Position numbers and translations under genes: made by a program
Shown: positions 1 through 5,866 of the stretch, piece after piece
How positions within the stretch are numbered: the stretch's first letter is position 1
Layout: every line of letters starts with the position of its first letter
The notes under the pieces: generated by a model
Told to the model about the DNA's origin: nothing
Database searches by the model: none
The model's input: only the letters and a program-made list of their open reading frames with translations
From: AWTP1-13 sp041288195
GTDB lineage: Bacteria; Pseudomonadota; Alphaproteobacteria; Rhizobiales; Hyphomicrobiaceae
Direction: 5' to 3'
Length of the DNA stretch: 13,114 nucleotides
Assembly: GCA_041288195.1 (NCBI GenBank)
Contig: JBGGME010000324.1
Location: 1 to 13,114, forward strand

Positions 1-263
1 CGGTCACGCAGACGCGAGCCGAGGTCGGCCCCAGCGCCGCAGGCGAATACCCCGGTGGCCCGCCACGTTCGCGTAGAAGGCCTTCACAGCTGGACGTAAC
101 GGCCCAAAATCCTGCGCGGGGCGGCGAGCTGCCGCTCTTGAGTTGCAACATGGATTGCGGTGTCTCGCTGCCCCGCAGCCCCTCACTGCTTTGAGCTGAC
201 ACGCGCAGGACGTGCGCGTCAGGGAGAAACTGCGCGTGCGCCAACGGATCAACGAGACCTGCA
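1..263. other. Non-coding start of window, no gene recognised
   Basis: No reading frame in this stretch resembles a known protein. The frames that stay open on either strand are arginine/alanine/proline-rich translations, as expected by chance in GC-rich DNA. The plus-strand frame open from 160 runs into the amidohydrolase gene, but its first 103 codons look like translated spacer. The stretch is best read as upstream spacer of the nitrogen-type operon, or the remains of something lying outside the window. Confidence 0.5.
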
Positions 264-317
264 TGGGTGCCCGCCTGTTCCCGCGATAGCGCGCTCGCGG
301 GAACAGGCCGGCACCCA
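264..317. repeat. Long inverted repeat (23-bp arms)
   Basis: Arms 264-286 and 295-317 are complementary over 23 positions with one mismatch (C272/C309), around an 8-base loop (287-294). The core of the left arm reads GCCTGTTCCCGCGA and the right arm returns TCGCGGGAACAGGC. No T-run follows, so it is not an obvious Rho-independent terminator. It lies about 130-185 bp before the predicted sigma-54 start site. It may be an intergenic palindromic repeat, a terminator of an unseen upstream transcript, or part of the control region. The dyad is certain; the role is not. Confidence 0.75.
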
Positions 318-343
318 GGACACAGGCGACGGTGAACGCGCGA

Positions 344-408
344 TGGGCAGGAGTGCCCAGGCAATGGGCACCCGTGCGGCCCGATGCGGCGGATATTGGG
401 CACGTGCC
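344..408. promoter_or_regulatory. Cluster of GGGCA dyads, candidate activator (enhancer) sites
   Basis: Three overlapping or adjacent dyads share GGGCA/TGCCC half-sites: TGGGCA-N4-TGCCCA (344-359), GTGCCCA-N5-TGGGCAC (353-371) and the perfect palindrome GGCACGTGCC (399-408). They lie roughly 40-105 bp before the predicted start site of the sigma-54 promoter. Bacterial enhancer-binding proteins such as NtrC bind dyads of about 17-19 bp upstream of such promoters. The geometry of 353-371 (arms, N5, arms) resembles the NtrC site, but the half-sites differ from the classical GCACC/GGTGC, so the cognate activator is unknown. Confidence 0.45.
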
Positions 409-423
409 GGTGCAAGAGCTTGC

Positions 424-439
424 TGGCACATGGCTTGCT
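424..439 (+). promoter_or_regulatory. Sigma-54 (-24/-12) promoter
   Basis: TGGCAC (424-429), five bases, then TTGCT (435-439) matches the RpoN consensus TGGCAC-N5-TTGCW, including the invariant GG at -24 and GC at -12 with correct spacing. Transcription would start near 449-450, giving a leader of about 20 bases to the ATG at 469. The in-frame ATG at 430 lies inside the promoter, so it cannot be the start of a transcript made here. Sigma-54 promoters commonly serve nitrogen assimilation genes, which fits the amidohydrolase and permease downstream. Confidence 0.75.
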
Positions 440-468
440 TAATTGGTCTGCCACATGGGGGCAGGCTG

Positions 469-1137
469 ATGGCTTCCGCGAGCATCGATGCACTTCCGGC
501 GCCCATTGTCGTCGACACGGGGCGGACGGCACTCGTCATCATCGACATGCAGCGAGACTTCCTCGAGCCCGGCGGCTTCGGCGAGGCGCTCGGCAACGAT
601 GTGTCGAAGCTTGCCAAGATTGTCGCGCCCCTGCGCGAGCTGCTGAGCGCCGCCCGCCGCAACGGGTTGGCGATCATCCACACGCGTGAAGGTCATCGCC
701 CCGATCTGTCGGACGCACCGCGCGCCAAGGTCGAGCGCGGCGCGCCGTCCATGCGCATCGGCGACAAGGGCCCCATGGGCCGAATTCTCATTCGCGGCGA
801 GGCCGGCCACGACATCATCCCCGAGCTCTACCCCGTCAACGGCGAGCCCGTGATCGACAAACCCGGCAAGGGCGCGTTCTACCAGACCGACCTCGACCTG
901 ATGCTGCGCAATCGCGGCATCGAGACCCTGCTGGTCACCGGCGTGACGACCGAGGTGTGCGTGCACACGACCGTGCGCGAGGCCAACGACCGCGGCTACC
1001 GCGCCATCGTGGTGGGCGACTGCTGCGGCTCCTACTTCCCCGAGTTTCACGAGGTGGGCTTGAGGATGATCGCCGCCCAGGGCGGCATCTTCGGTTGGGT
1101 CGCCCAGTCGGCGAGCGTGATCGGCGCAATCAAATAG
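469..1137 (+). CDS. Isochorismatase-fold cysteine amidohydrolase, biuret-hydrolase-like
   Basis: A 222-residue protein of the isochorismatase-like cysteine hydrolase family, which cleaves C-N bonds of small amides through an Asp-Lys-Cys triad. The triad is visible as Asp26 (VIIDMQRDF), Lys131 (VIDKPGKGAF) and Cys164 (GVTTEVCVHTT), with the pre-cysteine GVTT segment that forms the cis-peptide. The HTREGHRPDL (71-80), GRILIRGE and DIIPELYP motifs resemble rhizobial biuret amidohydrolase (BiuH) more than RutB or true isochorismatase, and the length is close to BiuH. The start at 469 was chosen because the sigma-54 promoter covers the ATG at 430, GGGGGCAGG precedes 469, and homology begins just after it. 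The frame is open back to 160 but that part is not protein-like. The stop is 30 bp before the permease start, so the two form an operon. Probably cytoplasmic. Substrate unproven: biuret, another urea derivative or a ring-opening product are all possible. Confidence 0.9.
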   Translation: MASASIDALPAPIVVDTGRTALVIIDMQRDFLEPGGFGEALGNDVSKLAKIVAPLRELLSAARRNGLAIIHTREGHRPDLSDAPRAKVERGAPSMRIGDKGPMGRILIRGEAGHDIIPELYPVNGEPVIDKPGKGAFYQTDLDLMLRNRGIETLLVTGVTTEVCVHTTVREANDRGYRAIVVGDCCGSYFPEFHEVGLRMIAAQGGIFGWVAQSASVIGAIK

Positions 1138-1167
1138 GCGAGACGAGGAAGGAACGGGGGTTCGGCG

Positions 1168-2772
1168 ATGGCGACGCAATCGGCAAAGGGACCGGCGCTC
1201 TGGGTGCCGGGCGACTGGAACGCCTTCTTCGGCTTCGGCACCAACATCCTCGTCAACATGCTGGTGCTGACGGGCCTGTTGCGGTTCGTGCTCAAGCTCC
1301 CCGACAGCCTGGTGTTCGGCCGCATCCTCCCCGCGCTCGGCCTGATGATGTTCCTCTCCACCGTCTACTACGCATGGCTCGCCTATCGCCTTGCCAAGCG
1401 CACGGGCCGCAGCGACGTGTGCGCTCTGCCCTCGGGCGTGAGCGTGCCACACATGTTCGTGGTCACGTTCGTGATCATGCTGCCGATCCTGGCCAAGACC
1501 AACGACCCCATCAAAGCCTGGGAGGCGGGGCTGGTCTGGGTGTTCTTCCAAAGCTTCATCCTGATGATCGGCGGCTTCATCGCGCCCTTCATCCGCAAGA
1601 TCACGCCGCGCGCCGCGCTGCTGGGCACGCTTGCGGGCGTGTCGGTCGCCTTCATCTCCATGCGCCCGGCGATGGAGATCTACATGACGCCGGCCATCGG
1701 CCTCGTCTCGCTCGCCATCATCCTGGCGGCCTGGTTCGGCGGCGTGCGCTATCCGCGCGGCATCCCCGCGGGCCTCGTCGCCATCGCGGCGGGCATGCTG
1801 ATCGCCTGGGGCTCGACCGCGATCGGTTTCAGCGTCGGCGGCATGAGCCTCTCCAAGCTGATGGGCTCGTTCGCCAACTTCGGGTTCTCGGTGCCGCTGC
1901 CGGCAATTGACCACGTGTTCTCCGGGTTCGAGTTCCTGGCCGTCATCCTCGTCACCGCAATTCCGTTCGGCGTCTACGACCTGGTCGAGGCCATGGACAA
2001 CGTCGAGAGCGCGGAGGCGGCCGGCGACACCTATCCGACGACCCAGGTGCTCACCGCCGACGGCGTGGTGAGCCTGATCGGCTGCCTGATGGGCAACCCA
2101 TTCATCAACGCCGTCTACATCGGCCATCCCGGCTGGAAGGCCATGGGCGGGCGCATCGGCTACTCGGCCGCGACGGGGCTGATGGTGATCGCGCTCTCCT
2201 GGTTCGGCATCATCGCCGTGCTGCTGGCGCTGATCCCGGTGGTGGCGATCTCGCCGATCCTGCTCTACATCGGCATGCTGATCGGCGCGCAGGCGTTCCA
2301 GACCACGCCCAAGGAGCATGCGCCCGCGATCGTGCTGGCGCTGACGCCGCACCTTGCCGCCTGGGCCAAGGTCCTGATCGATGGCGCGCTGGCCGCCGCC
2401 GGCACCAATGCGGCCGCCGTGGGCCTCGACAAGCTCGGCAATTTCGGCGTGCTCTACCACGGCCTCGAGCTGATGGGCGGCGGTGCGATCCTCACCGGCC
2501 TGGTGCTTGGCGCCATCGGCGTGTTCATCATCGAGCGCCAGTTCGTCAAGGCGGCGGCATTCGCGCTCGCCGGGGCGGTGCTCACCTTCTTCGGCTTCAT
2601 GCACGGCGAGGCGGTCGGCATCGGCAATGGGCTCGGCGTCACGCCGTCGATCACGCTGGGCTACCTGATGGTCGCGGGCGTGCTGTTCGCCTGCGGGCGA
2701 ATGATGGAGGCGCCCGAGGCGCAGGCGCGCCCGGCGGCTCCGCCGGCCGCCCATCCCGCGCCGGCGGAGTAA
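1168..2772 (+). CDS. NCS2-family (xanthine/uracil permease-like) transporter
   Basis: A 534-residue, very hydrophobic inner-membrane protein with about a dozen or more membrane segments from residue 12 to about 505 and an Ala/Pro-rich tail. It resembles nucleobase:cation symporter-2 proteins: an early GTNILVNM segment, an ALPSG motif after the third hydrophobic stretch, the acidic YDLVEAMDNVESAEAAGD segment, and the GNPFINAVYIGHPGWKAMGG region corresponding to the family's substrate-binding loop. NCS2 proteins usually import purines, pyrimidines or related nitrogen rings by cation symport. The start ATG follows GGGGG at 1156-1160 with 7-base spacing. It lies 30 bp after the amidohydrolase and has no promoter of its own, so it should share the sigma-54 control. 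Together they suggest import plus hydrolysis of one nitrogen compound. The specific substrate cannot be read from the sequence; the family call is firmer than the function. Confidence 0.85.
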   Translation: MATQSAKGPALWVPGDWNAFFGFGTNILVNMLVLTGLLRFVLKLPDSLVFGRILPALGLMMFLSTVYYAWLAYRLAKRTGRSDVCALPSGVSVPHMFVVTFVIMLPILAKTNDPIKAWEAGLVWVFFQSFILMIGGFIAPFIRKITPRAALLGTLAGVSVAFISMRPAMEIYMTPAIGLVSLAIILAAWFGGVRYPRGIPAGLVAIAAGMLIAWGSTAIGFSVGGMSLSKLMGSFANFGFSVPLPAIDHVFSGFEFLAVILVTAIPFGVYDLVEAMDNVESAEAAGDTYPTTQVLTADGVVSLIGCLMGNPFINAVYIGHPGWKAMGGRIGYSAATGLMVIALSWFGIIAVLLALIPVVAISPILLYIGMLIGAQAFQTTPKEHAPAIVLALTPHLAAWAKVLIDGALAAAGTNAAAVGLDKLGNFGVLYHGLELMGGGAILTGLVLGAIGVFIIERQFVKAAAFALAGAVLTFFGFMHGEAVGIGNGLGVTPSITLGYLMVAGVLFACGRMMEAPEAQARPAAPPAAHPAPAE

Positions 2773-2781
2773 GGGGTGCAT

Positions 2782-2818
2782 TCCCGGATGCCGACGCTTT
2801 AGCGGAGGCAATCCGGGA
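2782..2818. repeat. Hairpin after the permease gene
   Basis: TCCCGGATGCC (2782-2792) pairs with GGCAATCCGGGA (2807-2818) with one bulged A, and an inner CGCT-tt-AGCG stem (2795-2804) closes it. It starts 10 bp after the permease stop and could end the operon transcript, but no T-run follows. The form is typical of GC-rich intergenic palindromes in rhizobial-type genomes. Either role is possible. Confidence 0.6.
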
Positions 2819-2845
2819 CCCTGCCCAGCTCCATCACGCGGTAGG

Positions 2846-2884
2846 CCCCGGCTCTGCGCGCCCCAACGGGCGCTCCGGCCGGGG
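2846..2884. repeat. Second intergenic hairpin
   Basis: CCCCGGC (2846-2852) pairs with GCCGGGG (2878-2884). Inside, GCGCCC (2858-2863) pairs with GGGCGC (2868-2873) around a CAAC loop, giving a two-storey stem with internal bulges. It lies in the 277-bp spacer between the permease and DUF1499 genes. No T-run follows. Probably another palindromic repeat unit; a structured untranslated RNA is not excluded. Confidence 0.5.
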
Positions 2885-3049
2885 ATGCAGGCCGAGAGGA
2901 CTTGCGACCCAAATTTCTCCGCATCGTTGCTGCAACAATGCAGCGGACGCCCGCGGGCGATGCCGTCCGCGCCCGACGGGCGGGCGCTGGTGAGACCGCG
3001 CGAAGCCTGATATGAGCGGATAGTCTCTGCCGGCCTAGCCAAGAAGGCC

Positions 3050-3988
3050 ATGAACGACCGAGCGACGATGATTGTGGCGCCGCTGGCGCGCTGGTCGAGC
3101 CGGATCGCGCTGTTCTCGGCGTGCGTCCTGCTGGTCGATGTGGTGCTGCATCGGCTCACCCCGTTCCCCACCCCCGTTGCCGTCAATCTGTTTGCGGTTG
3201 GCGTGGCCGGAGGCGGCCTGGCGGTGCTGGTCGGGCTCATCGCCATGATCCAGATCTGGCGCAAGGGCTATGGCGGGGCCGGCAGCGCGGCGTTCGGCGT
3301 GCTGCTGCCCTTCATCGCGCTGGCCTGGCCGCTCACCTACGTGCCGGCCTACCTCAATCTGCCCCCGATCAACGACGTGTCGACGGATTTCGCGAGCCCG
3401 CCGCAGTTCCTGGCGCTGGCCAAGCAGCGCAAGGGGGAATCAGCCTCGGTGGCCTATCCCGGGGCGCGGTTCGCCGCGGCGCAGCAGAAAGCCTATCCCG
3501 AATTGCGCTCGTTCGTCGTCGACCGACCCGCGGCGGAGGCGTTCGAGCTCGTCGAGGAGGCGGTGCGCAAACTCAAGTGGCGGGTGGCGACCTCCGAGCC
3601 GCCGGTGACCGGGCGCGGGGCCAAGCCCGGCATCCTGGAGGCGACCGACACGACGCTGGTTGCCGGCTTCACCGACGACGTCGTCGTTCGTGTGGAGGGC
3701 AGCGTCAACCGCTCTCGCATCGACGTACGCTCCGCCTCGCGCTACGGCGTCCACGATCTCGGCGCCAACGCCACGCGCGTGCGCCGCTTCTTCGCCGAGC
3801 TGCAGACCCGCATCGATTCGACCTCCCCCGGCGCCGGCGGACGCCGCGGCCTGCGCACGACCAGGGCCGGCGCGATGGTCAAGAAAGCGAAAGGACGCGA
3901 TCAGGAGAAAGCGGAGGCTCGCAACGGACGAGCCCGCGTTCAATCAAGTGCTCAACGTGTGCGAGGACAGAAAGAGACGCAGCGTTGA
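3050..3988 (+). CDS. DUF1499 family membrane-anchored protein
   Basis: A 312-residue protein with hydrophobic segments at about 16-33, 43-68 and 80-98, followed by a DUF1499 domain at about 103-255. Recognisable parts of the domain are LPPINDVSTD (104-113), AYPELRSFVVDRP (148-160), EATDTTLVAGFTDDVVVRV (197-215) and RIDVRSASRYGVHDLGANATRVRRF (223-247). The family is widespread in Alphaproteobacteria and its function is unknown. The start at 3050 follows AAGAAGG at short spacing; the ATG at 3068 is an alternative. The last ~57 residues are basic, outside the domain and unlike the rest. From residue 277 on, the coding sequence overlaps the convergent hydrolase gene (3879-3988), so an original stop may have been lost. 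Domain call confident; exact C-terminus doubtful. Confidence 0.85.
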   Translation: MNDRATMIVAPLARWSSRIALFSACVLLVDVVLHRLTPFPTPVAVNLFAVGVAGGGLAVLVGLIAMIQIWRKGYGGAGSAAFGVLLPFIALAWPLTYVPAYLNLPPINDVSTDFASPPQFLALAKQRKGESASVAYPGARFAAAQQKAYPELRSFVVDRPAAEAFELVEEAVRKLKWRVATSEPPVTGRGAKPGILEATDTTLVAGFTDDVVVRVEGSVNRSRIDVRSASRYGVHDLGANATRVRRFFAELQTRIDSTSPGAGGRRGLRTTRAGAMVKKAKGRDQEKAEARNGRARVQSSAQRVRGQKETQR

Positions 3989-4787
3989 GGAGCTTGGGGT
4001 CGAGGCCCTTGTAGACCACCGGCACGATGGCGCGGGCCGTGTCGGTGCCGCTGCGGATGCACTCGAGGATCGCCTGCTCGCGCATGCGCCGGTGCAGCAT
4101 GTAGGCCTTGACCAGGCGCTGCGGCTCCTCGATCCGCCCGCCATGGCCTGGAAAGTAGACGCCGTCGCTGCGCTCCATGACCCGCTGCAGGGAGCGCATG
4201 TAAGCGCCCATGTTGCCTTCGGGCGGGGCCACCACGCTCGTGTTCCAGCCCATGACGTGATCGCCCGAGAACAGGATATTGGTCCCCTCGAGCGCGAAGC
4301 AGAGGTGGTCGGGCGCATGCCCCGGCGTGTGCACGGCCGTGAAGGCCCAGCCGTCGCCTTCCAGACGCCCGCTGTCGGCGAGCGGGATGTCGGGTACGAA
4401 GTCCCTGTCGACGAACTCGCCGCCCGAGGGGCTGGTTTGCTTGGTGCCGCGGTTGGGAGCGCGGCGCCCGAAGCCGACGGTCTTGGCGCCGGTCGCGGCC
4501 AGCAGCGCCGGCATGCCGTCGGTGTGGTCGCGGTGCGTATGCGTGATCAGCACGTGGCTGATCTGCCGTCCACCCACGGCCTTCAGGATGGCGGCGAGAT
4601 GGTCGGGGTCCTCGGGACCCGGGTCGATGAGGGCGAGACTGCGGGTGCCGACCAGGTAGGTGTTGGTGCCCTTGAAGGTGAAGTGGTTCGGGTTGTTGGC
4701 GACGATCCGAGCAACGCCGGGGCTGAGCTCGCGCGGCTCGCCATAGGCGAACGTCATGCTGGTCCGGAGGGGGAGCGGTTCGGCCAT
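3879..4787 (-). CDS. Metallo-beta-lactamase-fold hydrolase (LACTB2-like)
   Basis: A 302-residue metallo-beta-lactamase-fold enzyme. Metal ligands are visible: HTHRDH at 83-88 (H83, H85, D87, H88), H157 in HTPGHAPDH, D176 in FSGDH and H215 in FPGHGG. The C-terminal part (about 225-290) looks like the winged-helix tail of the LACTB2-like group (LVKAYMLHRRMREQAIL, then SVLAHVEHLIERGLV). Members include hydrolases and RNA nucleases, so the substrate is not predicted. The start at 4787 follows AAAGGA with a 5-base spacing. The frame is open further upstream to 5252 but lacks homology there. The last ~33 codons overlap the convergent DUF1499 gene tail to tail. No signal peptide; probably cytoplasmic. 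It faces a 373-bp divergent spacer that should hold its promoter. Confidence 0.9.
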   Translation of the reverse strand: MAEPLPLRTSMTFAYGEPRELSPGVARIVANNPNHFTFKGTNTYLVGTRSLALIDPGPEDPDHLAAILKAVGGRQISHVLITHTHRDHTDGMPALLAATGAKTVGFGRRAPNRGTKQTSPSGGEFVDRDFVPDIPLADSGRLEGDGWAFTAVHTPGHAPDHLCFALEGTNILFSGDHVMGWNTSVVAPPEGNMGAYMRSLQRVMERSDGVYFPGHGGRIEEPQRLVKAYMLHRRMREQAILECIRSGTDTARAIVPVVYKGLDPKLLNAASLSVLAHVEHLIERGLVRCEPPLSPDRVLSLS

Positions 4788-5160
4788 GGGGGTCCTTTGC
4801 GGGACTGGGTTGGGGACGGGCCGGCGCAGCAGGAACACCGGTCGTGGCGCCTGGGGACACTGGCCTCTATCGACGAAAGCCAAAAAAATCAATGACGAGA
4901 GTCCCCTCCTTGCGCATGTCAGCCCGTAGTCCGGCGGAAGAGCCGGAAAAGGCGCCGGCGACTCGGGCGTTGCACGACGCCACGGATGCCGAGAGCATGG
5001 AATTGCGTTGCACGCAGGGATTGTGACTCTTCTGTGTCGTCCGGATTCGGATTTCCGAACTTTTTCGCTTGCGTTGTGAAACCATAATCGGGCCTGTCTC
5101 GTATCTGCATGCAGCTGGCGTCGGGAGTTCCGGCGCGGCTGAAGGATAGGGAGACTAATC
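4788..5160. promoter_or_regulatory. Divergent 373-bp spacer with dyads, no gene recognised
   Basis: This spacer separates the divergent hydrolase and small secreted protein genes and no open frame in it resembles a protein. It contains a 9-bp direct repeat CGTTGCACG at 4968-4976 and 5006-5014, a stem GCCGG/CCGGC around 4942-4959, and a perfect dyad TTCGGA-TT-TCCGAA at 5046-5059 about 100 bp before the secreted-protein start. The segment 5035-5090 is less GC-rich than its surroundings, as expected for a promoter region. I could not fit a convincing -35/-10 pair or an ECF-type motif, so no promoter is placed. Confidence 0.4.
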
Positions 5161-5424
5161 ATGAAGCGTCTCGCAACTGCCTTTGTTGCTCTTGCCGTGT
5201 TCGCCGTCCCCGGTGGGCTCGCGATTGCCCAGGGCAAGATGGACTGCGGCAAGGCCTACAAGGGCTTCTTTGAGAAGCTCGACCGTGAGAAGTATGCCAA
5301 GATCTCGCCGGAGCAGTTGGCTGGCGTGAGCCGCCTGGCCCTGCGCGCCTACGATGCGTGCCAGGCCGGCGACGAACTCGATGCCAAGGCCCTGTTCGAC
5401 AGGCTCGACAAGATGAAGTTCTGA
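5161..5424 (+). CDS. Small secreted two-cysteine protein, copy 1
   Basis: An 87-residue protein of unknown family. Residues 1-23 form a signal peptide (KR, a hydrophobic stretch, then AIA before Gln24), so the mature protein of about 64 residues should be periplasmic. It has two cysteines, C29 and C67, 38 residues apart and probably disulfide-bonded, in a predicted helical protein with motifs CGKAYKGF, SPEQLA and RAYDACQAGD, and ends with ALFDRLDKMKF. The start follows GGGAG upstream of ATG 5161. The second copy at 5609 aligns without gaps after the signal peptide, which confirms both as real genes. A terminator-like hairpin follows. Function not recognised; no known motif beyond the cysteine pair. 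Confidence 0.78.
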   Translation: MKRLATAFVALAVFAVPGGLAIAQGKMDCGKAYKGFFEKLDREKYAKISPEQLAGVSRLALRAYDACQAGDELDAKALFDRLDKMKF

Positions 5425-5464
5425 AAGAGCGCGGGCTCATCGAGCCTGCGGTCTTCATGCGTTT

Positions 5465-5503
5465 GCGTGGGCTTCTCGAGACAGGGGGAGCCCACGCCTT
5501 GTT
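5465..5503 (+). terminator. Rho-independent-type terminator after copy 1
   Basis: GCGTGGGCT (5465-5473) pairs perfectly with AGCCCACGC (5489-5497), and the stem can extend inward by G-U and C-G pairs. It is followed by CTTGTTTG, a short T-rich tail. It lies 40 bp past the stop of the first small secreted gene, so the second copy likely needs its own promoter. Confidence 0.6.
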
Positions 5504-5540
5504 TGCCGGCGGGCTCGCCCCGCAACCGTGCGTTCAGCAT

Positions 5541-5570
5541 TTGATACCCATACTGGCTAGCCCTTATCGA
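5541..5570 (+). promoter_or_regulatory. Weak candidate promoter for copy 2
   Basis: TTGATA (5541-5546) is one base from the -35 consensus. After 18 bases comes TATCGA (5565-5570), a poor -10. The predicted start would lie about 30 bp before the ATG at 5609. The position after the terminator fits a separate transcript, but the -10 match is weak. Confidence 0.25.
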
Positions 5571-5608
5571 GAGCGCCGCCGGAGCGAGCGCTGAGCCAGA
5601 GGCGCCTC

Positions 5609-5866
5609 ATGCTAAGGTCGGCTCTCACCAGCACGATCGTATTGGGCCTGATGGCGGCAGCGGCGTCCGCGCAGAACAAGATCAGCTGCAACGAGGCGCA
5701 CAAGAGCTACCTCGACAAGCTCAGCAGCGGCGCCTACGCCTCCATGCCGCCTGAGCGGCTGGCGGCCGAGCGACGCAAGGCGCAACGCATCTATCATGCG
5801 TGCCTGACGGGCGACGTCGACGACGCCAGCGCGCTGTTCCGCCGTCTCGAAGGCAGCAAGTACTAG
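5609..5866 (+). CDS. Small secreted two-cysteine protein, copy 2
   Basis: An 85-residue paralogue of the gene at 5161. The signal peptide is residues 1-21 (ends ASA before Gln22). The mature part aligns gap-free with copy 1 at an offset of two, with about 28 identical positions by eye: C27 and C65 in the same 38-residue spacing, A..K around the first cysteine, PE.LA, R.A.R.Y.AC..GD and DA.ALF.RL. The start ATG follows AGAGG with a 6-base spacing. The TAG stop shares the bases CTAG with the stop of the convergent SDR gene. The two copies have diverged in charge and sequence outside the conserved positions, suggesting an old duplication with possibly separate roles. Function unknown; probably periplasmic. 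Confidence 0.78.
   Translation: MLRSALTSTIVLGLMAAAASAQNKISCNEAHKSYLDKLSSGAYASMPPERLAAERRKAQRIYHACLTGDVDDASALFRRLEGSKY

Noticed and set aside
399..414. Exact NtrC site (GCAC-N7-GTGC) at GGCACGTGCCGGTGCA
   Set aside because: The spacing between GCAC and GTGC is 6, not 7, so it is not the classical site. Kept only as part of a general dyad cluster.
442..453. ATTGGTCTGCCA as a GntR/FCD-type operator
   Set aside because: Only partly symmetrical, and it would overlap the predicted sigma-54 start site; the promoter explains this region better.
160..468. N-terminal extension of the amidohydrolase back to 160 (or to the ATG at 430)
   Set aside because: The extra residues resemble translated spacer, run through the palindrome and dyads, and the sigma-54 promoter at 424-439 lies downstream of 160 and over the ATG at 430. 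Start 469 fits the family length.
439..3264. Very long minus-strand open frame opposite the amidohydrolase, permease and DUF1499 genes
   Set aside because: It is a low-complexity His/Arg/Asp/Glu/Ala-rich translation, typical of the antisense of GC-rich genes, and the plus strand carries clear family motifs throughout.
5057..5075. EcfG-type (general stress) promoter GAAC...CGTT before the first secreted gene
   Set aside because: The gap between GAAC and CGTT is 11 bp instead of about 16-17.
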